Positions 1-10,404 of a stretch of DNA of 64,000 nucleotides are shown in pieces. A model generated the notes under the pieces. The model saw only the letters and a program-made list of their open reading frames with translations, did not search any database and had not been told where the DNA came from. The stretch lies in the NCBI GenBank assembly GCA_001179505.1, contig CDMY01000466.1:1-64000 (forward strand), in the 5' to 3' direction. This DNA is from Vitrella brassicaformis. Lineage: Eukaryota > Sar > Vitrellaceae. A program made the translations under genes and the position numbers. Position 1 is the first letter of the stretch, and the number at the start of each line of letters is the position of its first letter.

Positions 1-117
1 CCTCTCGTGGTGAAACCACAGCTCCGCTGGCTCGCCGTACCACTGCAGGAAGTACTGCGTCAGGTCGGGGAAGAGGCGATCGACACCCTCGAGAATGGCC
101 TGGCGGCGATCGAATTC
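1..117 (-). pseudogene. Reverse transcriptase-like fragment, cut by the window edge
   Basis: The minus strand is open from 117 to 1 and reads as a peptide with the blocks RRQAILEGVDRLFPDL and QYFLQWYGEP. This resembles the segment in non-LTR retrotransposon reverse transcriptases where a conserved R-x-A-x-L-E helix is followed by FPxL and a W-Y-G motif. An in-frame TGA (118-120) stands immediately upstream, so either an intron border or decay separates it from any earlier coding part. The rest lies outside the window. It is probably the 5' part of a degraded retroelement. The match is short and made from memory of the family, so an unrelated exon remains possible. Confidence 0.4.
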
Positions 118-270
118 TCACTTGCGAGCTTGTAATTGCCACAAGCTATTGCTCTGTCTCAAGCCCTCCCCTGCTCCACGTATCATCGCAGCAGTGATCT
201 GATCTGCCATCCCAATCGCATCCGCCCCCTCCCTCGCCCTCCCTCTCAGTCCCCCTTTCTGTGTGTCGCG

Positions 271-1342
271 ATGATGCTGCGCGTGAGCGCTGCCGCGGTG
301 TCTGTGGTGCTGGCGGCCCTTGGCCTGATGCAGCGGGTCAGCGGCCAGGCCTACTCGCCCGGGCAGACGGCCCTCAAGTTCCGATCTCAGTTCAAGACGG
401 AGGACTTTGTGTTCAACCTGGCGGCCGCCAAGGCGGGCGATGCGGGCAAGGGCGGCGAGCTGCGGGTGGCCGCGGTGGCCGCCATGCCCTCACTCGCGGG
501 AAATGGCGTCTCGCAGGCACTCTACAGACTCTACCCTTGCGGCATGAACAGGTGGGTGTCAGGCAGCATCGATATATTGCATCCCCAAACCAGACGCACA
601 CACAGACGTGCACCTGTGTGTGTGTATGTGTGTGTGTGTGTGTTTGGTGTGTCCACTGACTGCAGTGTGCAGATGCATCCGCGTGCGACAGAGCTGTTTT
701 ACGTCATCAACGCGACGGAGCTGCATGTGGGCTTTGTGGAGGAGAACGGTGGCAGAACCATCGAGAACGTCCTCAAGACGGGCCAGCTGTCCTTCGTCCC
801 CAAAGGCCTCCTCCACTGGCACTACAACGCCGGTCGGTGCGCACCCACACACACAGGGAGAGAGGGAGAGACCACAGGGGGGTGTGTGTGTGTGTGTTGA
901 TGGATCTGTCAGGTTGTGAGGACGCGATCTTTCTGTCGACGTTCAACCACGAGGACCCCGGTGTGCTGACGATCGTCAATGCCCTCTTCGACATCAACAG
1001 CACCTCACTCCAGGCGGCATTCAACGTAGACGCCGACCAGATAGCCGACATCAAGAGCAGCATACCCGCTTCACCCGTCCCGGGCATCGCTGAGTGCCTC
1101 GCTAAATGCGGTCAAGAAGGTATGTAAAGGAACAACACTCACTCACACACACACACGGTGACACATGCGTGTGTGAGTGGGTGGCTGTGTGTGTAGCTGT
1201 GGACCCGTGTGAGCTGAAGAAGTGCGGCGAGAATGAGGTGTGCAAGACCGTCGAGGGCAAGGCCCAGTGCGAGTGCAAGAGCAGACACGTCAGGGACGAA
1301 AACGGTGACTGTGTGTCCGACGGAGGATTCGGCAGCGGATAG
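271..1342 (+). CDS. Secreted germin-like cupin with C-terminal EGF-like domain
   Basis: Four exons fit in frame: 271-551, 666-832, 913-1119 and 1197-1342. The protein begins with a signal peptide (MMLRVSAAAVSVVLAALGLM, then VSGQ). The germin box 1 region reads VQMHPRATELFYVI and box 2 reads GQLSFVPKGLLHWHYN, matching G-x5-P-x-G-x2-H-x3-N. In box 1 the usual first metal-binding His (HTHPRATE in plant germins) is Gln, so metal binding may be altered. The last exon encodes a six-Cys EGF-like module (DPCELKKCGENEVC ... CECKS) and ends with a Gly-rich tail. Plant germins lack an EGF module, so this is an unusual fusion. The likely place of action is the cell surface or secretory pathway. The start is the ATG directly before the signal peptide. 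Introns 2 and 3 carry clear CA and GT arms. Confidence 0.85.
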
Positions 1343-2692
1343 AGAGAGAGATAAGCTGTGTGTGCGGGTGGGTTTTTGCGTCTGGATGTCGGCCTCCCCT
1401 CCCTCCCTCCCTCCCTCCCTCGTCGTCTGTGCCGCTTCTTCTTTCCTTGTCTCCTTGCTCGACTACTGACTGCAACTTACTGTCTCGTGTGTGTGTGTGT
1501 GTGTGCGCGTCTAGCCTTTTTTGTGCCCCCTGGCTGGCTGAGGAAGTGCGCCGAGAGGGATGCCTTGGGTCTGTCTGCCATGTGGGTTGAAGGATGATAT
1601 CTATACTTTATCCGGTTCGGTACTTTAAGCCATGCCCCACGCACCCCTTCCACCGCCATCCATCCATCCATCCACCCACCGCCCCCCACCCCTCACTTGG
1701 TCAGCGCTTTTTTGGTGGCTGCCCGGCTGCCTGGCTGCCTGGTTGGTTGGGTGCGTGTGTGCTCATCCAGAGCACTGAGTGCATATATGCAACGCACGAA
1801 CGCTGCCTGCCGCTGGCTGTCTGTCTGTCTGCCGGTCCATACATCTCTTGATCCACCCCTGTCTGTCTGGTGGGGCGGTTGTTGCTTTGTTGCCGATCGC
1901 TACACACGAGGCGTAGGTACGTCTCACTCACTGGCTCGTTTGCCCCCTATCGCACTCTCATTCTCTCTCTCTGTCTTGGCTTTTCTTTATGGCCTGCCTT
2001 GTGTGGTGTGTGTGTTGGTAGTTGGCTGCCTATTTATTGACCCTTGCCTGCAGTGATGATTGAGTGATGGAGTGAGTGAGTGAGTGCAGTGGATGGATGG
2101 ATGGATGGTATACTAACCTACCTACGGGCCTGTATGTATGTCTGTATGTGTAGTGCTGCTGATGGATTGACTGAGCGAGAGTGAGTGAGTGCCTCGATGG
2201 ATTTTGTTTGATCATCACTACGCGGACGCAGGCAGACAGCTCGCCAGGGCCCGACGGACAGTGTGAGTGTGTTCATGGGCTGTGTGTATCTGTGTGTGAC
2301 GTGCGATGGATCAGTGCGGGCCAGCACGGCCGATCGCACCGATGGATGGATGGATGAATGAGTGGATGGAGGACCGTGCGTTCGTGTGCGTGTGCGTGTA
2401 TTCAACGACAAACATTGTGCGTAACATATGTACACATCCATCGATCGACGGTGACATCATGATGCACGCCTCCCTGCCACTCAGTCAGTCAGTCAGCCAG
2501 CAAGTCAGATAAGCTATGCACAGTCACACAGCTAGCTGCCGTCTACACATGCGACCCTTGCCCCCGTGCCTGGGTGGTGGGTGGGTGGTGTCTATCATCC
2601 CCCGTCTGTCTCCTGCCACCGTCAAAGTCACCCCTCCTCTCTCGGGCATCGTAGCACCACACAAGTCGCTCGCTAACAAGATGGCCCCGCAC
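1343..2692. other. Intergenic region rich in simple repeats
   Basis: No convincing coding exon is seen on either strand. The stretch holds runs such as CCTCCCTC, CATCCATCC, GTCTGTCTG, GAGTGAGTGAGT and GATGGATGG. The last 230 bases or so before 2693 resemble the region just beyond the stop codon of the paralogous gene at 50120 (shared blocks include GTAGCACCA and CAAGTCGCTCGC), so this part is probably the 3' untranslated region of the minus-strand gene that ends at 2693. Confidence 0.6.
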
Positions 2693-5600
2693 TCACAGAT
2701 AGACGTGTCGAGTGGCCGTGATGGCCTGTCGGCACCGGGGACACAGCCGCTGGGCCACTGGCTTGGACATCAAGACCGCAGCACACACACCGCACAGACA
2801 GAAGTGGCGCTGTAAACACACACACACACACACACACACATACGTGGGCAGCGCATGGCTGAGAGGGACAGGTGAGTCGTTGTGCCTGTGGGTTGGCTTA
2901 CACAGGGGATGAGTACGATGGACTTCTTCTCAGCCATGCAGATGTCACACTCAGTGCTCTCCTCGAGTCTGCAGCAAACAAGACAACCACAGCAGCAGTG
3001 ACTGCGGTTGCCCATTTGTGTGTGTGGGTCAGGTGTTGGTTGGGCCTACCTGTCCTTTTCGCGCTTGATGTCCTCTTTTTCTCTAAGTATGGCCTCGTTT
3101 GTCCTCTGCATGGCCTCCTTCTCCAGCCGCATGGCCTCGAGCTGCTGGCGCATCAACTGCAACTCACTCACCTCACCACCACACCTGCAGGCAGACACGC
3201 ACGCAGGCACAGTGACTGTTGTCTGTCAGTCTCGATTCTTCAGCTGCTCTGTCCATTGATGTGTGCGTACCTGTCGTGACCACTGCGGCCCTCCACCTCC
3301 ACCGCCGTCTGCAAACTGCTACTGCTACTGCCCCCGGCTGCCAATGGGGGGAGGCCAGTATGGCCACAGCCAAGACGGCTACTGGATGGTGCTGGTGTGG
3401 GTGTGGGTGTGGGTCTGTGTCGGCTGGGAGGCTGTGGGGGCGGGGCGGCCGGGCGGGGCGGCAGAGGGAAGGGCACGGCTGGCGCGTTGTGGGGGCCGCC
3501 ACACACTGACGAGTTCGATGATGAGGGCCGCGTCGACTCGGACGAAGACGAAGACGGGAAGACTCCCGAGCTGAACACACAGGCACACCGGAGTAGTCAG
3601 TGCTCAGTGTTGTGGAGTGCTTTGCTGGGTCTTACTTGTCATCTCGTTTGTCAGCCGTGTTGGTCTGCTGCTGCTGCTGTGTGTGGCCGCCAGTGTCTTT
3701 GCCGCCCCTCTTTTTCCGGCCGACGGTGATGAAGCCGCCGCCATCATCGCCACCACCACCCGCCCCTTGCTGCTGCCCCCTGCCGCCCCCCACCGACACA
3801 GAGGTTCCGCCGGCAGCTGACGATGAGTATGAGCATGATGGTCGGGGAGGGGAGGGGGGCGACGGGCTGGGGGGACCTGGAGGGCCATGATGGTCTTCGG
3901 CGTCCTCCTCCTGGTGGTCGGTGCGGTCTTCGGATGTGCCAATGGCGGCAGCACTGTCCGCAGACATCCATGCGCATCAATCATCAATCAGCTGAGTAAG
4001 ATGAGGACCCAATTGGTCTGTTCTGTCACCTGGATGATGATGTCGTCTCGGTGCTGTTGTCCCCCCTGCCGCCCCTCTTGCCGCCTTTCGACTTCTTGCC
4101 GCCCTTGGTGCTGCTAGTGGTGCTACCTGGTGCTAGTGGTGCTACTTCGGCCAGCAGCTGTGCGTCGGCCCACTCCTTGGCCGCACTCTCTATCTCGTCA
4201 AACAAATCCAACAACTGGCGCTCAACACATGCAATGATATGGATACGGCCCGTGTGAGCGTCACGTGTGCATAACTTCCCACCTCCTTGGGCGCTGTCAG
4301 TTGCTGCTGCTGCTGCTGCTGCCGCTGGTGTCCCTTACGTCGTCCATTCGGCTGCCGGACAGCGGCCGCCCGCATCGCCTTGACGGCCTCGTGCTGTAAA
4401 ATGGCTCGTGTGACGCCATTGGGCCGGAACTTGCCCCCTCGGCTGCTCACTCGATCACCATAGCTGCACCGACAAGACATCCACAACACACGCAGGAATA
4501 CCCACCATCCTCAACCAAGACGCCAATTGCCCACTGCAGGCGTGTGTGTGTGTGTGTGTGTAGACCTGACGAGTGCCTGAAGGGTTCTGACGGCGAAGTC
4601 TATAAAGCCGTCCACCATGTGGTGGTCGATCTGACCGTTCTTGATGCAGGCGATGGCCACGTCACACAGCGCTCCTGGAAGGCCGTCACGCACAGCGATC
4701 TGAAAATGGGCAACACACAATGGCCATGGCCGCATCCATCCATCCATCCGTCCGTGCTGACCTTGGCGCGCACGTCGGTGAGGTCTGTGTCGCGTCCGAC
4801 GATGTTCTGAAGACTCGCCGCACAGTAGCCACCTCGTCAACTGACTCCTTGTCGAGGCGCTTGGCGATATCCGACGCCATCGATATGCATCCGGAAGAGT
4901 AGACGGCATCACGATGGCCACACACTGCCACAATGCACACATTAGCGCAACACACCCACAAGGACACAGTGATGTAACACTTCCCTCCCACGCAGCCTCC
5001 CTCGTGTCATTCGCTCACCGGCCAGCATCTGCGGGACAGCCAGGGGCAACGTGGTAGTCGTAATTTTAGAAACAAGAGTAGTGGCGAGGCTCTTGACGGC
5101 CGTGACGTATGCCTGCAGGGCCTTGGGCGCTCTCATCAAACGTTGGACGGGCCCATCCGGCAAAGTAGCAAAGTAAGCAGTACCTGCCCAGACGCACACA
5201 CACAAGCAGCCAGCAATCGATGCGATGCCACACCCCCACACACGGATGGAGCCTGTCTGTCCGTCCGTCCGTCCGTCGACCTATCTCTTTGGCATATATT
5301 GCGAAAACGGAGCAGCAGTCGAAGATGTACACGCAGCAGGTGGTGGCCCCGTCTCGCACAACGTCGTCTGCGTCAGGGGACGTCAGCAGGCCGCAAAACG
5401 TGTCGACGAACGGGAAGATGTCTTGTCGCATCGCAGCCAGATACGCAGCACGGTCATCTTCCGACCCTGAAAGGAGGCGCACGACGGCCAGTCAGTGACA
5501 TCAACCACATTGTTCAGTGAAGATCTGCCTTGTTTGGCTCCGTACCGCTTTTGGCCACGTATTGTATGTTGGAACAGAGCAACGTGCCGACATAATGCAC

Positions 5601-6402
5601 ACCCACGGCGCGCCTAAAAAGTGAAGAACAAGTGCAAAAACAACAACATCCTGCACATGCAGCAAGCCACTCACATCTTGTCTCGCGTTTCCGCCTTCCG
5701 ACTTGTGAGGCACTCCACCAGCGCGCGAAACACTCCCACACAGACACAGACGGGCATGACTGTGGGTGGGAAAGGCGGGCCGTCTATCGGGACCGTATCG
5801 AACACTGTCCTGATGAAGGCCAGCGCCGTCCTGCCGCAAGGATGATCCTCTGCTATCTTGGCCACCATCGAGAGGGCCTTGTCGAGGATGGCGGGGCAGT
5901 GCTTGATCAGATGGTCTCGTGTGTCGACCGCGTTGCCCTCTTGTCGGCCCAGGACCATGGCGCCCGCCAGCAGGGTGAATGCGCTCATTTCCAGCCGAAA
6001 AGCAGTGGTCTGGGTCAGCACGGACGCCAGCATGCTGATGAATGTTCGCGGCGATCCAGCGATGGGGATGAGATAACCAGCAACTTCCCAGGCGCTGTCC
6101 CTGGCGTCGGCCTTCCGCTGGCACAGGAACCACAGCACGCTGGCCGCCATCCCCTGGCGGGCCGGGTTGCCGCCATCTGTGAATGCGTGATAGGCGCGCC
6201 TCAGCAAACGCTGGTTGAGGAGCTTCTTGCCCAGGGCCTCCCAACTTCCTCCAGGACCTCCGCTCAGAAAAGCGTCCGTGGCATTCGCCCCCACCACCTT
6301 CAGGCTACTGTCGAAGGCATCATCTGGCAGCTCCTCCGGCGACGAGAGGAGAGCGATGGCCGCGTCGAAGCCGGAGGGACGAGAGTTTCCCAAGCTGGTC
6401 AT
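2693..6402 (-). CDS. HEAT-like repeat protein with C-terminal RING finger (copy 1, frameshifted)
   Basis: This is a multi-exon gene read from an ATG at 6402, with first exon 6402-5675, second exon starting at 5613 and last exon 2809-2693. The order is: helical HEAT/ARM-like N-terminal half; a YGDRVSSRGG block; a Lys/Gly-rich region; an acidic Pro/Ser/Gly-rich region with the motif GGGFITVGRKKRGGK; a Ser/Pro-rich stretch; a charged coiled coil (LRLEKEAM-like heptads); and a C3HC4 RING split over two exons (CDICMAEKKSIVLIPC, then RHFCLCGVCA ... CPRCRQ). The RING suggests E3 ubiquitin-ligase activity; the substrate is unknown. A full paralogue lies at 50120-53712. Against it, this copy is one base short near 4825-4832: the frame reading GHRDAVYSSG shifts before LQNIVGRDTDLT. 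It is therefore either a decaying copy or carries a sequencing error. Confidence 0.7.
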
Positions 6403-6794
6403 GACTCAGACGCCCCGGCGTAGATCAGGGCTAATCTATGTCGTCAGGAGGCTGGCCCGACAACACGCGCTGCCACACGGTGGGCAACCGACGCCAAACG
6501 GACGAGAGGATGAGTAGACCAGCACCTACAACGAGCAGCACGTATGGCGCTTGTCGATGGTTCTTTTCGTGCCTTTTTCATCTCTCACCCTCGGAAGTGA
6601 TATACAGGACCTCTGGGCGTTACTAATAGGCTGCCACCTCTGTCGCGAGGGGCTGGTCTGTCCTCTCGTGACTGCGAGCTGGAATGCCGATCGCCGCGGC
6701 GAAAAACCATCGCTTCTGAGGTTCCCACTCATCATATAGCCAGCGCCAGCCGTTGGATCTGTGGGTTCATCCATCGCTTTCAGCCATCGTCGTG
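6403..6794. promoter_or_regulatory. Head-to-head intergenic region
   Basis: These 392 bases lie between the start of the minus-strand RING gene and the plus-strand PWP2-like fragment. No coding exon is visible. The position suggests a shared promoter. I recognise no TATA box or other named element. Confidence 0.35.
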
Positions 6795-6932
6795 ATGATG
6801 TTATCTTATCGGTTCGCGTCGGTGTGCGGCGCTCCCTATCAGGGCGGCCCTCTCTGCTTCACTGTCCCCGACGCAGACAGCCTCCTCTGCCCTGTAGGCA
6901 ACCGCGTCAACGTGTTTCAGACCTGTCGCTGA
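6795..6932 (+). pseudogene. PWP2: Fragment resembling the N-terminus of the ribosome-biogenesis protein PWP2
   Basis: An ATG opens a 45-residue frame (stop at 6930-6932). It contains SYRFASVCGAPYQGGPL, CFTVPDADSLL and PVGNRVNVF, with the spacing of the conserved start of PWP2/UTP1 (YRF-x4-G-x2-Y-x2-G ... PVGNRV-x-VF), the WD40 subunit of the small-subunit processome. The next expected PWP2 block (the first WD repeat) is not found in any frame in the following kilobase. No donor site near the stop joins it sensibly to the downstream open frame. I read it as the first exon of a truncated or transposed copy. It could instead be a real first exon joined to a poorly conserved partner. Confidence 0.45.
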
Positions 6933-7220
6933 CGTCGTTGGTATGGACAGTGCTGCGACGCTCTGAACTCATTGAGTGTGTTGACAAGAGGTACGAACAC
7001 ACCACAGAGCAGACAAGCTCATCACGAAACTGCGCATCCGTGTGCTCTCCGGTGCGTCCTCTCAGCACCCATGTGAGGCGTTGCTGTTGTGTCCTGTCAG
7101 CAAGTGCTGATCTAGCCCATCAGGTGGGTGCGGTGCACACACAGGCAGGATGGCATCATATCATGCCCTCTCACTTATCTGGCGGCCGTGTCGTGTGATG
7201 GTTGCTCTTTATCAGACCAC

Positions 7221-7757
7221 ATGGGCTCCTATATCGAGCGCGAGACGACCTCCAAAGGGCTGCCGTGGCCTTCCATTCTGCCCACAGACGACCTCATGGG
7301 TGTGGAGCTCCTTCACGACGAGGGGGCCAATGAGAGGGCCAGAATCATTGGTTTCAACGACCACAGCTCTGTGCCGGCGAGCGTACGGGACAACCCAATG
7401 TATCAAGCCGCGGTGGACGTGCCACAACTGAAAACGATCTGCGTGTCGTTCGGCTATCCCCGTGATTACTTCACGCCCCACATCCTGACCCTCGATGATG
7501 GTAAAGAGATCGCCAGTGTGTGGATGGAAAACCGCCGGACCTATCGCGTCAGATTCGGTCAGTGACTGAGCGGTAGCATTCCTTCGTGAGTTGGGCTTGG
7601 ATGTGTCTGTATGTTTGCTGCGATGTGTGTGTTTTCAGAGCCCAAGTCGGTCAGCCCACCACAACCACCACCACAGCCCACCACCACAGCCCCCCACCGC
7701 CACAGCCCCCACCGCCACAGCCCCACAGCCGCAGCCGCAGGCCTCTGGGCACAATAG
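7221..7757 (+). CDS. Hypothetical protein, two exons
   Basis: The frame MGSYIERETTSKGLPWP runs to a donor after TTC G (intron from 7559), and a second exon after a TTTTCAG at about 7638 continues in frame as EPKSVSPPQPPPQP to a TAG at 7755-7757. The frame is open upstream of 7221 for about 90 bases, so an earlier exon is possible. The first exon encodes a compact mixed-composition domain (DDLMGVELLHDEG, FGYPRDYFTPHILTLDDG). The second is a Pro/His/Thr-rich tail. I recognise no family. It lies just downstream of the PWP2-like fragment on the same strand, and the two might belong to one rearranged locus. Confidence 0.4.
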
Positions 7758-8492
7758 GGGAGTGTGGTGGGGTCGCTTCCGCTGGCCCTTTCCACACATG
7801 CGACAAGAGTCGGAGGATTAGACGAGCCACTGCTGCCGAGGCGGCCCTAGGTAGCTGGCTTGCGTCGGTGTGGGTAGCCAGCGGGGAGAGGGGCGTTCGC
7901 CGCGCCCTGCTCTTTTCATGCTCCATATGCATGTGACCTTGTATCATTTTTGTGATCGACCGACCACTGGCGGGTATTTTTTGATTGCCACGGCAGATGG
8001 CAAGTGAGAACAGTGGGGGGAAGAGAGAGAGAGGGTGGTGCGTACGTGTCGTAAAAGACAGTTTGCCGATCAATCAAATGCGTGAGCGAGCGAGCGAGGC
8101 GCCTCGATCTCTTCTGTCTGTCTGTCTGTCTGTAGCGTCTGTCGTGCCCGTCCATTCATGTGTGAGTGTGAGACCTTCATCATAGATTTCAGGCTGGCTG
8201 GATACACAATCAATTACTGCTAGCTGTGTGTGATCACTGGCAGCGTGCGGAGGGCCACGATGACCGCGTTGAGGGCCGAGGGTGGGGGAAGACCCAGGAT
8301 CTCATTTATGACAGACAATACGGTTAATGAACCGAGTCGATGGATGAATTAAAGGCGGCAATGACCGACAACAACAGCGGGCACAGGGATGGACAGTCAG
8401 AGAGACAAAGCGGTCAGTCACTCACTCAGTCAGCCAATTGATCAGTCGGTCAGTCAGTGAGTCCCTGAGTGTGTCAGTCACTCACTCACTCA
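7758..8492. other. Tail-to-tail intergenic region
   Basis: This 735-base stretch lies between the plus-strand hypothetical and the end of the coatomer gene. It contains GTCTGTCTG and CACTCACTCAGTCAG tracts and short open frames without recognisable content. No gene is called. Confidence 0.6.
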
Positions 8493-10088
8493 CTACTCGA
8501 CTGAGTGCACGATGGCCTGACTCGCCGCGGGGTTCTTGGACCGACACGCAAGCTGCAGCCAACGCAATGCACCCACCCACACACACCATGCCATCCATCC
8601 ATATATGCCAGCAGTGTGTGCGACGCATCCAGCCATCGATCTGTCCCTCCCTCCCCCCCCGCCGCGCACCTTGAGTAGGCAGCCGTAGCTCTGATCCAAA
8701 CCAATCAGCGCCTTGCACAACACCTGCATCCATCGTAACACACACACACACACACACACATGCACAAGGGCTTGCTCCGTCTGGGTCTGAATGAATGCCC
8801 CTCCCCCTCCGACCTGTAGTCCGCCGATGAAGGTGCCGCTCAGCAGGAGTGTGTGCCCCCTGGCCGTGGTGTCCACCTTGTCTGACTTGTCGCACGGTGC
8901 CATGTTGAGTGAGGTGGTCAGGCCGGTGGCGGCGCTCTCGAGCGTCTTGAAGTTCAAGCTGAACTTGGACACCGCCTCGTCGGCCTGGTGGGAGGGAGAC
9001 ACACAGACAGACAGACAGACAGACAGGGGGGAGGCCATGGGTGTTTGTGTGTATGTGTGTGTACCTGTTGGAGTGATTCCCACATAGATTTGAACTCGCC
9101 GGGGCGCAGGTGACGGGGGACCATGTAATCGCCTGCAGACAGGAAGAGATAGATAGATGGTTGCTGTCTGTCTGTTGGGGGGTTCCCCTCGCTCGTCTCG
9201 TGTGGCACACACGGCCCGCCCACCCGCCCACCCATTGCAATGGTGACATTCTCCATGGGGTATGTGTCGCGATAGCCCAAGTCATCACCCTCCTGCAGAT
9301 TCGTCACGTGTGCAGTGCACCCCATCACACACACGCACAGGATCCAACCGGCCCGCCTTGTTGTGTCTGTTGTGTTTGTTATCACGTCACCTCTTTGACG
9401 GTGTAGTCGAGAGCCGCTTGAAACGTCCCCAGGAGCGTGCGCAAACCTGCAGACGCCGCAAATCGAGCCACGCGTCATTTCCGTGATGCATTCCCCCAAG
9501 GGTCTCTCGCTCTCTCTCACCGTCGTCGCCCTCATGCATCTTCTGCAGTACGACATATGCCGATGCGGGTCTGTCGTATGGCAGTGCCTCGATGCCCAGG
9601 CGGCCCAGCTCGCCCCACGACGAGGGGTCCCCGATGGTGAACTTGATGTCAACATCCTCCAACACCTACACACACACACACACACACACACACCGATGAC
9701 ATCACATCACATCACACCTTGTGCGAGCGAGTTGTGTGGGGTGAGTTGGGTGGGGTGGTGTGTGGTGTGTGTGGATACCCACCTGGTCTTGTAGAGTGTT
9801 GGTGGTGACAAACTCGAGAACGACGTGGTTGATGTACATGTGTTTGATGACCTGCACCACGTACTCGGCCTCGCTCTCCGTCGCCAACTTGGGCTTGCAG
9901 CTGTGCTGAAGAGCACCTGACAAGCCACACATACACACACAGAGAGAGAGAGAGATGCATCGATCTGTCTGTCTGTGGTGTGCGGTGTATGTGTGTCTTT
10001 TTACTGACGCACCGAGGTCCTCAGCTGAGATGAGGTCTGCAACTTTGGCGGCGATGTCGGGGGCCGAGGGGGCCGACACAGGCGACTG

Positions 10089-10120
<32 letters not shown>

Positions 10121-10373
10121 AGAGAGAGATGGATGAATAGATGGCCGGTGGTGCGTTCCGTCCCGTGACATCCCGTTCTCACAGGGGCCTCCGCTTTGCC
10201 GGCAGCAGGTGCCTTGGTGGGCTGAGACACCAGCAAACACATGACTGAAGCGTGTTGTTTGTGGTGTGGCTGACTGACTGACTGACTGACCTCTTTGGCC
10301 TTAGTTTGTGCCTGCTGCTTGGCGGCGTTGATGGCCTGCATGGCCGCCTTCTGAGACTCATACGCCTCTAAAC

Positions 10374-10404
<31 letters not shown>

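Noticed and set aside
1594-2441. Several 60-110 codon frames between 1.6 and 2.4 kb
   Set aside because: Made of CATC, GTCT and GATG repeats with no conserved block in the paralogous flank.
5632-6423. Long plus-strand open frame (263 codons) opposite the first RING gene
   Set aside because: It mirrors the well-conserved minus-strand exon (paralogue at 53026-53712), lacks family similarity and is explained by GC-rich codon use.
8482-9691. Overlapping minus-strand frames in the coatomer 3' region
   Set aside because: They read through introns and repeats. The spliced coatomer exons explain the region.
9660-9695. Regular CA repeats, considered as CRISPR or satellite arrays
   Set aside because: There are no spacers or conserved direct repeats of CRISPR length; they are microsatellites in introns.
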